Assembly: GCF_016917755.1 (NCBI RefSeq)
Contig: NZ_CP070326.1
Span: 9,238,001 to 9,302,000 of the forward strand
Length of the DNA: 64,000 nucleotides
Reading direction: 5' to 3'
Source of the DNA: Streptomyces noursei
Lineage (GTDB): Bacteria; Actinomycetota; Actinomycetes; Streptomycetales; Streptomycetaceae
Shown: piece by piece, positions 45,193 through 55,247 of the stretch
Layout: every line of letters begins with the position of its first letter
Position numbering within the stretch: the stretch's first letter is position 1
Program-made: the position numbers and the translations under genes
Notes under the pieces: model-generated
Told to the model about the DNA's origin: nothing
Seen by the model: the letters and a program-made list of their open reading frames with translations, nothing else
Database searches by the model: none

Positions 45193-45687
45193 TCAGTGGT
45201 CGTAAACCGTCACGGCAACCCCGCGGCCGATCAGCCGCTGGGTTATCAGCGGCTCCACCCGGGACCACTTCCCGCCCGCCAACCCGCAGCCGATCCGCGG
45301 CATATGGACCGAGGCACCCAGCTCCAGCGCCTTGTCCGCGACCCGGCCGAGCCCGGCCGCTATCGCCTCGTACCGCACCGGCACACCCTTGCTGCCGGTC
45401 CTCGTCCCCCGTTGCCCGACGACATTGGCCACCCACAGATGCTCATCGACCGACACGAACTGGACGGCGCCCAGCCCGAAGTCGTTGCGCGCCCGCTCGC
45501 GGTGCCAGCGGCGGTAGGCCCGCTCAGGCTCCGGCCAGCGGCGGGAGAGGGCGAGCACGAAGCCCTTGCCCCAGCCCCCGAGGTCGTTGCAGACGTGCAC
45601 GATCATTTTGACGCCCTTGCCCTGAGGCGCGGTGGCATCACCCTTGAGGTAGGTGACGGCGGCGTCGATCCCCGTTTTCTCAGCCAT
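45193..45687 (-). CDS. Macro-domain protein
   Basis: 164-aa single macro domain, the fold that binds ADP-ribose and related nucleotides. The strand-loop YLKGDATAP is the GDAT/GDIT adenine-binding element. VHVCNDLGGWGKGFVLALS is the distal ribose/phosphate loop, and MPRIGCGLAGGKW is the second phosphate loop. It could remove ADP-ribose from proteins or process ADP-ribose 1''-phosphate. It is monocistronic as far as can be seen, and no DarT-like toxin neighbour is present. The ATG at 45687 is preceded by a GGGG-rich weak ribosome site. Confidence 0.87.
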   Translation of the reverse strand: MAEKTGIDAAVTYLKGDATAPQGKGVKMIVHVCNDLGGWGKGFVLALSRRWPEPERAYRRWHRERARNDFGLGAVQFVSVDEHLWVANVVGQRGTRTGSKGVPVRYEAIAAGLGRVADKALELGASVHMPRIGCGLAGGKWSRVEPLITQRLIGRGVAVTVYDH

Positions 45688-45731
45688 GACCCCACGGTAA
45701 GGGCGACCACTGACAACGGGCCCGGACGCAC

Positions 45732-45774
45732 GAGGGCGGCCGCGGCGACCCTCCGGTCCTCCGCGGCCGCCCTC
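45732..45774 (-). terminator. Terminator of the amino-acid permease gene
   Basis: GAGGGCGGCCGCGG (45732-45745) pairs perfectly with CCGCGGCCGCCCTC (45761-45774), 14 bp with a 15-base loop, 30 bases beyond the permease stop codon. Confidence 0.72.
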
Positions 45775-45803
45775 CACTGTGCGGGCGTGCGTCCTCGCCT
45801 GGA

Positions 45804-47264
45804 CTACTCGGCGAGTTCGCGCTCCTCGGCGATCCGGCGGACCCGTCCGCGGACCGCGAACCAGCCGCCGACCAGCGCCGCGGCGAGCACCGGGATCAGC
45901 AGCACGGTCTGCCGGCCGACGCCGTCGTCGAACCACATCAGCACGATGACGCCGAGCAGGAAGACGATGGTGGCGATGTCGGTGACCGGCGTGCCCGGCA
46001 GGCGGAAGCGCGGGCGCTCGACCAGGCCCTCCTTGGCGCGGCGGACGAACACCATGTGACAGACCATGATCGTGCACCAGGTGCTGATGATGCCCAGCGC
46101 CGCAATGTTGATCACGATCTCGAACGCCTTGCCCGGCAGCCAGTAGTTGAGCCCGACACCGAGCACACACACCGCGGAGGTGAGCATGATGCCGCCGTAC
46201 GGCACCTGGTTGCGGTTCATCCGCCCGGCGAACTTCGGCGCGGAGCCCGCCATGGACATCGAGCGCAGGATGCGGCCGGTGGAGTACAGCCCGGAGTTCA
46301 GGCTGGACATCGCCGCGGTGAGCACGACGAGGTTCATCACGTCACCGGCGTGCGGGATGCCGACGTGGGACAGCACGGTGACGAAGGGGCTCTCGTTGGC
46401 GCTGAACATGTTCCACGGCAGCAGCATGGCCAGCAGGATCACCGAGCCGACGTAGAAGATGCCGACCCGCCACATGATCGAGTTCACGGCCTTGGGCACG
46501 ACCTTGTGCGGCTCGCTGGTCTCACCTGCGGTGACGCCGACCAGTTCGACGGCGGAGTAGGCGAACACGACGCCCTGGAGCACGATCACCACGGGGAGCA
46601 GACCGGTCGGGAAGATACCGCCGTGGTCGGTGATCAGGTTCAGGCCCGGAGTGTGCCCGTCGACGGGGTGGTGAGTGGCCAGCAGGAAGATCCCGATGAA
46701 CATGAAGACGACCAGCGCCGCGACCTTGATGATCGCGAACCAGAACTCCATCTCACCGAAGATCTTCACCGAGATCAGGTTGATCGAGAGCACCACCGCC
46801 AGCGCGATCATCGCCATCACCCACTGCGGGATGCTGGTGAACATGCTCCAGTAGTGGGTGTACAGGGCGATCGCGGTGATGTCGGCGATACCGGTCGTGG
46901 ACCAGTTGACGACGTACATCCAGCCGGCGACGTAGGCGCCCTTCTCCCCCAGGAACTCCCGCGCGTAGGAGACGAACGAGCCGGACGACGGGCGGTGTAC
47001 GACGAGTTCGCCGAGCGCTCGGACGACGAAGAAGGCGAACAGACCACAGACCGCGTAGGCGACGGCCAGAGCGGGACCGGCGGAGTGCAGTCGACCACCC
47101 GCGCCCAGGAAGAGGCCGGTGCCGATCGCGCCGCCGATGGCGATCATGTTGATGTGCCGGCCCTTGAGGCCCTTGCTGTATCCGGCGTCCCCCGCATCCT
47201 GCCGGACCCCGCTCCCCCCGTCCGATGGCCGCTGGGCTTCATCCACGACGGTTTCTGTGCTCAC
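45804..47264 (-). CDS. Amino-acid permease (L-asparagine/GABA permease type)
   Basis: 486-aa APC-superfamily transporter with about twelve hydrophobic segments. The family signature is MIAIGGAIGTGLFLGAGGRL at the first helix. RALGELVVHRPSSGSFVSYA follows, and the later GVTAGETSEPHKVVPKAVNS block is typical of AnsP/GabP-type carriers. The GTG at 47264 was chosen because a GAAAGTGAG purine stretch precedes it; an ATG 11 codons earlier is an alternative. It lies 108 bases downstream of the acyl-CoA ligase gene, probably with its own promoter. The exact amino acid is not decided. Confidence 0.88.
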   Translation of the reverse strand: MSTETVVDEAQRPSDGGSGVRQDAGDAGYSKGLKGRHINMIAIGGAIGTGLFLGAGGRLHSAGPALAVAYAVCGLFAFFVVRALGELVVHRPSSGSFVSYAREFLGEKGAYVAGWMYVVNWSTTGIADITAIALYTHYWSMFTSIPQWVMAMIALAVVLSINLISVKIFGEMEFWFAIIKVAALVVFMFIGIFLLATHHPVDGHTPGLNLITDHGGIFPTGLLPVVIVLQGVVFAYSAVELVGVTAGETSEPHKVVPKAVNSIMWRVGIFYVGSVILLAMLLPWNMFSANESPFVTVLSHVGIPHAGDVMNLVVLTAAMSSLNSGLYSTGRILRSMSMAGSAPKFAGRMNRNQVPYGGIMLTSAVCVLGVGLNYWLPGKAFEIVINIAALGIISTWCTIMVCHMVFVRRAKEGLVERPRFRLPGTPVTDIATIVFLLGVIVLMWFDDGVGRQTVLLIPVLAAALVGGWFAVRGRVRRIAEERELAE

Positions 47265-47372
47265 TACTGGTATCTCACTTTCGGAGCGCTTTGCCATGGC
47301 CGGTACCGCGGATTGCGCGAACGGCCAGTCGCACACCTTCCACGAGTTGCGCCGCCCCGTCTGTGTGCGAGA

Positions 47373-49217
47373 TCACATGGCGTACATTCGCTCCAGGATT
47401 CGTCCGTATTTGTGGCGAATAACACCGCGCCGGAGTTTCAGCGACGGCGTTAGTTCGCCAGATTCCGGAGCCCATTCCTCGCCCAGCAAGGAAAACCGCT
47501 TGATCTGTTCCGTGCGATTCAGCCGACTGTTGGCCGCCGCCACACCCCGTTCGACCTCGGCACGGACGGCCGGATGCCGGGCCAGTTCCGCAAGGCTCCC
47601 CGCGATGCCGTGCCGGGCCGCCCAGGCCGGAGCCAGCTCCGGATCCAGCACCAGCAGCGCCACCAGGTACGACCGGCCGTCGCCGTGCACCAGGGCCTGC
47701 CCGACGAGTGGATGCTCCTTGAGGGCGTTCTCGACCAGCGCCGGCGAGACGTTCTTGCCGGTCGACGTCACGATCATTTCCTTCTTGCGGTCGGTCAGCC
47801 AGAGGAAGCCGTCCGCGTCGATCCGTCCGATGTCGCCGGTGCGGAACCAGCCGTCCGCGCCGGTGGCCGGCTCCACCGTCCCGTCGGCCCGGAGGTACCC
47901 GGCACACACCGTCCGGCCGCGCACCTCGATCTCGCCGTCCGCGGCCGTACGCACCTCCAGCCCGGCCAGCGGCCGACCCACCGAGCCCAGCCGGAAGCCG
48001 CCGGGACCGTTGGTCGTGGCCACCCCCACCGTCTCGGTCAGCCCCCACGCGTCCATGATCACGATGCCGAATCCGGCCCAGAACCGCACCACCTCCGGCG
48101 GCATCGGCGCGGAGGCGCTCGCCGTCCACACCAGCCGGTCGAAGCCGGCCGCCGCCAGCAGCGGGTCCAGCACCTGCGCCTTCGCGGTGGCGTACGCCGC
48201 CGCCAGCGCGGCGGGCGGCTGCTGCCCGCGCTCCCGGTGGGCGACGTGGGCGCGGGCGGTCTCGGCCGCCGCCGCCACGGCCTGCCGGCGCTCGGCGGGA
48301 AGCTCCGCCAGCGCGGCCCGGACGGCCGCCGCCAGCTTCTCCCACACCCGCGGCACCCCGAAGAACTGCGCCGGCCGCAGCTCACGGGCGGTCGGCGCGA
48401 CGGCCGCCGGATCCGCGCACAGGTAGACGTGCGAGGCCCGGAAGACCGGCAGGTAGAGGCCCAGCATCCGCTCGGCGATGTGCGCGAAGGGCAGGTAGCA
48501 CAGGTGCGCGGCGTGGTCCGGCAGCTCGACGACGCCGTCCAGCGCCACCGCGTTCAGCAGCACATGGCGGTGGCTGACCACCACCCCCTTGGGGTCACCG
48601 GTCGTGCCGGAGGTATAGACCACGGTGAGGGTGTCGCCGGCGTCGCCCTGCCGCCAGGCGGCCTCGAACTCCCCGGGGTCGTACGCCTCGGCGCCACGGG
48701 CCGCCACCGCGGCGAAGCTCTCGTACCGGTCCGCCGCCCCGCGACCGGGGGCCGGCGGACCGTCCGCCGGTTCGACGACCACCAGCCGCTCCAGCCGCGC
48801 CGCCGCATCGTCGAGCAGCGGCTCCCAGCGCGCCCGCTCCCGGGGGCCCTCCACCACGGCCAGGCGGGCCCGGCTGTGCCGGGCGATATGCGCGATCTGG
48901 CCCGGTGCGGCGGTGCCGTAGACCGTGACGGGCACCGCGCCCAGATGCACCAGGGCGAGGTCGCCGAGCCAGTGCTCGGGGCGGTTGCCCATCATGAGCA
49001 GGACGATCTCCCCGCGGCGGACGCCGAGTGCCCGGAACCCGGCTGCCAGTTCACCGATCCGGCGGCGGGCCGCCGCCCAACTGAGCGTCCGCCAACCGCC
49101 GTCCGGGCCGCGCCAGGACAGGGCCGGCCGTGCGCCGTGGTCCTCGGCGTTGCGCAACAACAGGGCGGGCAGCGTGAGTTCGCCCGGCTCGCCGGGCATA
49201 CGCAGGAGCGTGGTCAT
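47373..49217 (-). CDS. Long-chain acyl-CoA synthetase (AMP-forming)
   Basis: 614-aa adenylate-forming ligase that activates fatty acids for the beta-oxidation genes to the right. The P-loop is VVYTSGTTGDPKGVVVSH, the A5 motif is DAWGLTET and the hinge is GDIGRIDADGFLWLTDRKKE. The catalytic-lysine tail region is SLKLRRGVIRHKY. GGGAGG precedes the ATG at 49217. It is divergent from the MerR regulator (134 bases), which is its likely controller. Confidence 0.93.
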   Translation of the reverse strand: MTTLLRMPGEPGELTLPALLLRNAEDHGARPALSWRGPDGGWRTLSWAAARRRIGELAAGFRALGVRRGEIVLLMMGNRPEHWLGDLALVHLGAVPVTVYGTAAPGQIAHIARHSRARLAVVEGPRERARWEPLLDDAAARLERLVVVEPADGPPAPGRGAADRYESFAAVAARGAEAYDPGEFEAAWRQGDAGDTLTVVYTSGTTGDPKGVVVSHRHVLLNAVALDGVVELPDHAAHLCYLPFAHIAERMLGLYLPVFRASHVYLCADPAAVAPTARELRPAQFFGVPRVWEKLAAAVRAALAELPAERRQAVAAAAETARAHVAHRERGQQPPAALAAAYATAKAQVLDPLLAAAGFDRLVWTASASAPMPPEVVRFWAGFGIVIMDAWGLTETVGVATTNGPGGFRLGSVGRPLAGLEVRTAADGEIEVRGRTVCAGYLRADGTVEPATGADGWFRTGDIGRIDADGFLWLTDRKKEMIVTSTGKNVSPALVENALKEHPLVGQALVHGDGRSYLVALLVLDPELAPAWAARHGIAGSLAELARHPAVRAEVERGVAAANSRLNRTEQIKRFSLLGEEWAPESGELTPSLKLRRGVIRHKYGRILERMYAM

Positions 49218-49316
49218 GGCGGCCTCCCGAGGGTGTGGGCCTGAACTGCGGACCGTACGGAGGACCCAGGCCCTACCCGAAGGGGGCCCGGCTGCGCGCT
49301 GAGCGGTGAAGAAGGT

Positions 49317-49346
49317 TTCACAGGTCTGGTGAGACAGCAATACTGT
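49317..49346 (+). promoter_or_regulatory. merR promoter with operator-like spacer
   Basis: TTCACA (49317-49322) and TACTGT (49341-49346) are separated by 18 bases, with the inverted repeat TCAC-N7-GTGA straddling the -35 and spacer. MerR regulators act on such long-spaced promoters. The ATG follows the -10 box by five bases, so the transcript would be leaderless. Confidence 0.5.
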
Positions 49347-49351
49347 TGAAC

Positions 49352-50134
49352 ATGATGGAGTCCGCCCCCGGCCTGACCGTCGACGAGCTCGCCGCCCGCG
49401 CCGGCGTCACGGTCCGCACGATCCGCTTCTACAGCACCCGCGGCCTGCTGCCGCCGCCCGAGATCGGCCCGCGGCGGGTCGGCCGCTACGGCCCGGACCA
49501 CCTCTCGCGGCTCGCGCTCATCGAGGAACTCCAGCACCAGGGCCTGACCCTGTCCGCCATCGAACGCTACCTGGCGCAGCTGCCGCCCGATCTCAGCGCC
49601 CAGGACCTGGCCATCCACCGCGCCCTGGTGGCGAGCTGGATCCCGGACCAGGCGGAGGACGCCACCCGGGACCAGCTGGAGCGACGGGTCGGCCGGCAGC
49701 TCACCGAGGAGGACCTCGACCGACTGGCCGCGATGAACGTCCTGGTGCGCACCGAGGATCCGGAGGTCTTCCGGGTCGATCCGGGGCTGCTGCACCTGGG
49801 GACGCGGCTGCTCGACGTACCGATCGCGCTGGAGACGATCCTGGCGGCGCGCACCGTCGTCATCGAGCACACCCGCTCGGCGGCCCGGGAGCTCGGCCGG
49901 CTGTTCAAGGACGAGGTATGGGAGCCGTACCGGGACGGCGGGCCGGACGCGGAGGAGATGGCGCGGATGAAGTCGCTGTCGGCCCATATGCAGCCGATGG
50001 TGGTGCAGGCACTGGTCACCGCCTTCCAACGATCGATGAAGGAAGAGCTGCGGGAGTGGCTCGGCAAGGGCACCCCCGAGGGCCGGGCGGAACGCGGCGG
50101 CCGGGACGAACGCGGCGGCGCGGACGCGGGGTGA
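49352..50134 (+). CDS. MerR family transcriptional regulator
   Basis: 260-aa regulator. The winged HTH reads LTVDELAARAGVTVRTIRFY and then LLPPPEIGPRRVGRY, the MerR hallmark. A coiled-coil-like dimer helix and a roughly 140-residue ligand domain follow. It lacks metal-binding cysteines, so it probably senses an organic ligand such as an acyl-CoA. It is divergent from the acyl-CoA synthetase gene and converges on the FadB-like gene. ATG 49352 is used; the next ATG is immediately adjacent. Confidence 0.87.
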   Translation: MMESAPGLTVDELAARAGVTVRTIRFYSTRGLLPPPEIGPRRVGRYGPDHLSRLALIEELQHQGLTLSAIERYLAQLPPDLSAQDLAIHRALVASWIPDQAEDATRDQLERRVGRQLTEEDLDRLAAMNVLVRTEDPEVFRVDPGLLHLGTRLLDVPIALETILAARTVVIEHTRSAARELGRLFKDEVWEPYRDGGPDAEEMARMKSLSAHMQPMVVQALVTAFQRSMKEELREWLGKGTPEGRAERGGRDERGGADAG

Positions 50135-50163
50135 CGGGGGCGGGCCGCGACGGCCCGCCCCCG
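50135..50163. terminator. Bidirectional terminator hairpin
   Basis: A perfect 13-bp stem with loop cga (50135-50163) fills the gap between the converging merR and fadB-like genes. Confidence 0.72.
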
Positions 50164-50170
50164 CACACGC

Positions 50171-52366
50171 TCAGTCGCTGAACTTCTCGCCCCGCTCGGC
50201 CTTTTCGACCAGCAGCGCGGAGGGCGCGAACCGGTCGCCGTAGGCCGCCTGGAGCTCCCGGGCACGGGCCACGAACCCGGGCAGACCGACGAGCTCCTCC
50301 TGCCCTGGCCCACCCTGGTAGCCGTTGATGTACTGGAGCACACCGCCGGTCCAACCGGGGAAGCCGATGCCGAAGATGGAGCCGATGTTGGCGTCGGCGA
50401 CGGACGTCAGCACCCCCTCCTCCAGGCAGCGGACGGTGTCCAGCGCCTCGGAGAACAGCATCCGCTCCTGCATGTCCCGGAACGGGATGACGGCGCCCTC
50501 CCGCTGGAAGTGCTCGCGCAGCCCCGGCCACAGGCCGACCCGCTTGCCGTCGTCGCCGTACGCGTAGAAGCCCGCGCCGCCGCTGCGACCGGGGCGCCCG
50601 AACTCGTCCACCATGCGGTCGATGACGGCGTCGGCCGGGTGCGGCTGCCAGGTGCCGCCGGCCTCCTCCACGGCGCGCCTGGCCTCGTTGCGGATCTTGC
50701 GCGGGAGGGTGAGGGTGAGCTCGTCCATCAGGGACAGCACCTTGGCCGGGTAGCCGGCCTGGGCCGCGGCCTGTTCGACCGAGGCCGGGTCGAGGCCCTC
50801 GCCGATCATCGCCACGCCCTCGTTGATGAAGTGGCCGATGACACGGGAGGTGAAGAAGCCGCGCGAGTCGTTGACGACGATCGGGGTCTTCTTGATCTGG
50901 CGCACCAGGTCGAAGGCGCGGGCCAGCGCCTCGTCACCGGTCCGCTCGCCCTTGATGATCTCCACCAGCGGCATCTTGTCGACCGGCGAGAAGAAGTGCA
51001 GGCCGATGAAGTCGGCGTCCCGCTCGACGCCTTCGGCCAGTAGCGTGATGGGCAGGGTGGAGGTGTTGGAGCACAGCAGCGCGTCGGGCCCGACGATGTG
51101 CTGGATCTCCTTGAACACCTTGTGCTTGAGGGCTACGTCCTCGAAGACCGCCTCGATCACCGCGTCGCAGCCGGCGAGGTCGGCGGGCTCGGCGGTGGGG
51201 GTGATCCGGGCCAGCAGCTCGTCGCGCTGCGCCTCGGTGGTCCGCCCCTTGGCCAGCGCTTTGGCGAGCAGCCCCTCGGAGTACTCCTTGCCCCGCTCGG
51301 CCGCCTCCGGGGTGATGTCCTTGAGGACGACCTCGATGCCCGCCCTGGCACAGGCGTAGGCGATGCCCGCGCCCATCATGCCGGCGCCGAGGACGCCGAC
51401 CTTCCGGACCGTGCGCGGCTCGACGCCCTTGGGGCGGTTGGCACCGGAGTTGACGGCCTGGAGGTCGAAGAAGAACGCCTGGATCATGTTCTTGGAGACC
51501 TGGCCGGTGACCAGCTCGACGAAGTAGCGCGCCTCGATGGTCTGCGCGGTCTCGAAGTCGACCTGGGAGCCCTCGACGGCCGCGGCGAGGATGTTGCGCG
51601 GCGCCGGGTAGGGCGCGCCGTTGAGCTGCTTCTTGAGGTTGGCGGGGAACGCCGGGAGGTTGGCGGCGAACTTCGGGTGGGCCGGGGTGCCACCGGGGAT
51701 CTTGTAGCCCTTGACGTCCCACGGCTGCTGGGACTCGGGGTGGGCGTCGATGAACTCCCGCGCCTTGACGAGCAGTTCCTCGGGGGTCGCGGCGACCTCG
51801 TGGATCAGCCCGTTGTCCTTGGCGCGGGTGGCGTTGTACTGGGTGCCCTGGAGGAGCACCTTCAGCAGCGCGTCGGTGATGCCCAGCAGCCGGACCGTGC
51901 GGGTGACGCCGCCGCCGGCGGGCAGCAGGCCGAGGGTGACCTCGGGCAGGCCGATCTTGGTGCCGGGGGCGTCCAGGGCGACACGGTGGTGGCAGGCCAG
52001 GGCGATCTCGTAACCACCGCCCAGCGCGGCGCCGTTGATGGCGGCGACGACAGGCTTGCCGAGCGTCTCGATCCGCCGCAGGTCGCGCTTGATGCCGTTG
52101 CCCGCCTCGAACGCCTGCTGCGCCTGGGCGGGGGTGACGGCGATCAGGTCGCGCAGGTCGCCGCCGGCGAAGAAGGTCTTCTTGGCGGAGGTGAAGATGA
52201 TGCCGCGGACCCCGTCCTTCTCGGCCTCCAGGCGGTCGGCGACCGCGGTGAGGGAGGTCTTGAAGGCGTTGTTCATGGTGTTGGCGGACTGGTCGGGGTC
52301 GTCCAGGACCAGGGTGACGACGCCGGTCTCGTCCTGCTCCCAGCGAATGGTGGTGGATTCACTCAT
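50171..52366 (-). CDS. fadB: Fused enoyl-CoA hydratase / 3-hydroxyacyl-CoA dehydrogenase (FadB/FadJ-like)
   Basis: 731-aa bifunctional beta-oxidation enzyme. The N-terminal crotonase part shows FFAGGDLRDLI and GAALGGGYEIALACHH, with GLPEVTLGLLPAGGG as its catalytic region. The NAD-binding part has GVLGAGMMGAGIAYACARAG at about residue 330. The dehydrogenase active-site His is in FIGLHFFSPVDKMPLVEII, and the C-terminal domain includes DSRGFFTSRV. It starts 33 bases after the thiolase stop, so they form one operon. It would hydrate and oxidise acyl-CoA intermediates. Confidence 0.94.
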   Translation of the reverse strand: MSESTTIRWEQDETGVVTLVLDDPDQSANTMNNAFKTSLTAVADRLEAEKDGVRGIIFTSAKKTFFAGGDLRDLIAVTPAQAQQAFEAGNGIKRDLRRIETLGKPVVAAINGAALGGGYEIALACHHRVALDAPGTKIGLPEVTLGLLPAGGGVTRTVRLLGITDALLKVLLQGTQYNATRAKDNGLIHEVAATPEELLVKAREFIDAHPESQQPWDVKGYKIPGGTPAHPKFAANLPAFPANLKKQLNGAPYPAPRNILAAAVEGSQVDFETAQTIEARYFVELVTGQVSKNMIQAFFFDLQAVNSGANRPKGVEPRTVRKVGVLGAGMMGAGIAYACARAGIEVVLKDITPEAAERGKEYSEGLLAKALAKGRTTEAQRDELLARITPTAEPADLAGCDAVIEAVFEDVALKHKVFKEIQHIVGPDALLCSNTSTLPITLLAEGVERDADFIGLHFFSPVDKMPLVEIIKGERTGDEALARAFDLVRQIKKTPIVVNDSRGFFTSRVIGHFINEGVAMIGEGLDPASVEQAAAQAGYPAKVLSLMDELTLTLPRKIRNEARRAVEEAGGTWQPHPADAVIDRMVDEFGRPGRSGGAGFYAYGDDGKRVGLWPGLREHFQREGAVIPFRDMQERMLFSEALDTVRCLEEGVLTSVADANIGSIFGIGFPGWTGGVLQYINGYQGGPGQEELVGLPGFVARARELQAAYGDRFAPSALLVEKAERGEKFSD

Positions 52367-52399
52367 GGTTGGTACTCCGTGGTGGGCGGGACGAGGGGG

Positions 52400-53614
<1,215 letters not shown>

Positions 53615-53701
53615 TGAAAAGCCTTTCTTCGCGGCCCAGGGTCGGGGGCCCGCGGGGTCAGCCGCTGATGTCATGCTTCGGGACGGCACAGTCGGGGAGG
53701 G

Positions 53702-54844
53702 TCAGCCGAGCAGGGAGCGGCCGATGATCTCCTTCATGATCTCGGTCGTCCCTCCGTAGATGGTCTGGATGCGGCCGTCGATGAAGGCCCGGGCGACGGG
53801 GAATTCGGCCATGTAGCCGTATCCGCCGTGGAGTTGGAGGCAGCGGTCGGCAACCCGCTTCTGCAGCTCGGTGGCCCACCACTTGGCCATGGAGGCGTGC
53901 ACGGCGTCGAGGGTGCCGTCGGAGTGGTCGGCGATGCAGCGGTCGAGGAAGGTTCGGGTGACCGCGCACTCGGTGGCCATCTCGGCTATCTCGAACCGGA
54001 TGTGCTGGAGCTTGGCGAGCGGCCGGCCGAACGCCTCGCGCTCCTTGACGTAGCCGGTGGTGATCTCCAGCAGGTGCTCGGCGGCGGCGATCCCGGCGAT
54101 CGCTATCGCCATCCGCTCCTGGGCGAGATTGGTCATCAGGTGCACGAAGGCACCGTTGAGCTCACCGAGGAGGTTCTCCTTGGGCACCCGCACGTCGTTG
54201 AAGAACAGTTCGGCGGTGTCCTGCGACTTCTGGCCGATCTTGTCGAGGTTTCGGCCCCGCTCGAAGCCGGCCATCCCGCGCTCGACGACCAGCAGGCTCA
54301 GGCCGTGCGCGCCGCCCTCGGGGGTGGTCTTGGCGACGACGATCACGAGGTCGGCGAGGATGCCGTTGGAGATGAAGGTCTTGGAGCCGTTGAGGACCCA
54401 GTGGTCGCCGCGGTCCTCGGCGGCGGTGCGGATGCCCTGGAGGTCGGAGCCGGCGCCGGGCTCGGTCATCGCGATGGCGGTGATGGTCTCGCCGGTGCAG
54501 AAGCCGGGCAGCCAGCGGCGCTTCTGCTCCTCGGTGGCGAGCGAGGTCAGGTAGGGACCGATGATGTCGTTGTGCAGTCCGATGGCGAAGCCCGGGGTGC
54601 CGGCGCGGGTGAACTCCTCGGCCAGGACGGCGCTGTAGCGGAAGTCGGTGGTGCCCCCGCCACCGTGTTCCTCGGGCACGGCCAGGCCCAGCAGTCCCTG
54701 CCGGCCGGCCGCCCGCCAGGCGTCCCGGCTGACGATGCCGTCCTTCTCCCACTTGTCGTAGTGCGGCGTCACCTCCTTGGCGAGGAAGGTGCGCACCGTC
54801 TCGCGGAAGGCGTCGTGGTCCTCGGTGAAGATCTGGCGCTTCAC
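53702..54844 (-). CDS. Acyl-CoA dehydrogenase
   Basis: 380-aa FAD-dependent acyl-CoA dehydrogenase, first step of beta-oxidation. The signatures AMTEPGAGSDLQGIRT and QLHGGYGYMAEFPVARAFID are present. The catalytic-base region is TIYGGTTEIMKEIIGRSL. GTG 54844 follows a GAAGGGAC stretch. It lies 87 bases upstream of the thiolase gene. Preference for chain length or branched acyl groups is not evident. Confidence 0.93.
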   Translation of the reverse strand: MKRQIFTEDHDAFRETVRTFLAKEVTPHYDKWEKDGIVSRDAWRAAGRQGLLGLAVPEEHGGGGTTDFRYSAVLAEEFTRAGTPGFAIGLHNDIIGPYLTSLATEEQKRRWLPGFCTGETITAIAMTEPGAGSDLQGIRTAAEDRGDHWVLNGSKTFISNGILADLVIVVAKTTPEGGAHGLSLLVVERGMAGFERGRNLDKIGQKSQDTAELFFNDVRVPKENLLGELNGAFVHLMTNLAQERMAIAIAGIAAAEHLLEITTGYVKEREAFGRPLAKLQHIRFEIAEMATECAVTRTFLDRCIADHSDGTLDAVHASMAKWWATELQKRVADRCLQLHGGYGYMAEFPVARAFIDGRIQTIYGGTTEIMKEIIGRSLLG

Positions 54845-54941
54845 TCTGCTGTCCCTTCGGGGATGGTCCTGGGTGGTCGGCGGGGCTGCTCGGGCGGGGG
54901 TCCGGGGTCCCCCGGTGGGCGCTTCCTCGTGCCCGGTCCCC

Positions 54942-55247
54942 TCAGAGCCGGCTCGTGACGGTCTCGCCGAGCGCGGCGGGATCGGGGCCTATGGGCCGGA
55001 CGTTGAACGTCGTCACGCCGGCCTCCCGGCACACGGCGAGCGTCCCCCCGGCCTTCGTCCGAGAGGACGCCCATGCAGCCGTAGGCGGCGAGGTCGTGGT
55101 GGACGTGCTTCCCCGTCGTGCCCATGCCGCCGGCGACGGTCTGCGGCGGCCGAGCACGGGGGTGCGTCCGGCGCGTCCGAGGGCGGCGGCCCCTTCGGCG
55201 GCGCGACGCGGATCGGTCACGTACCGGAGGGTGGCGGAGAGCTCCAT
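54942..55247 (-). pseudogene. Remnant of an LLM-class F420-dependent oxidoreductase
   Basis: A 101-codon frame whose first ~25 residues (MELSATLRYVTDPRRAAEGA...) look like the start of a luciferase-like monooxygenase. Its last ~35 (AVCREAGVTTFNVRPIGPDP...) look like the family's C-terminus. A normal protein is about 330-350 residues, so the barrel core is missing. A neighbouring frame (about 55020-55125) carries a further fragment, GTTGKHVHHDLAAYG, consistent with a deletion plus frameshift. The ATG still overlaps the CoA-transferase stop by one base (TGATG), so the gene was once the coupled next member of that operon. Confidence 0.65.

Noticed and set aside
45193..45687. DarTG-type toxin-antitoxin system based on the macro domain
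   Set aside because: No DarT ADP-ribosyltransferase gene lies next to the macro-domain gene, and the gene is bounded by terminator hairpins on both sides.
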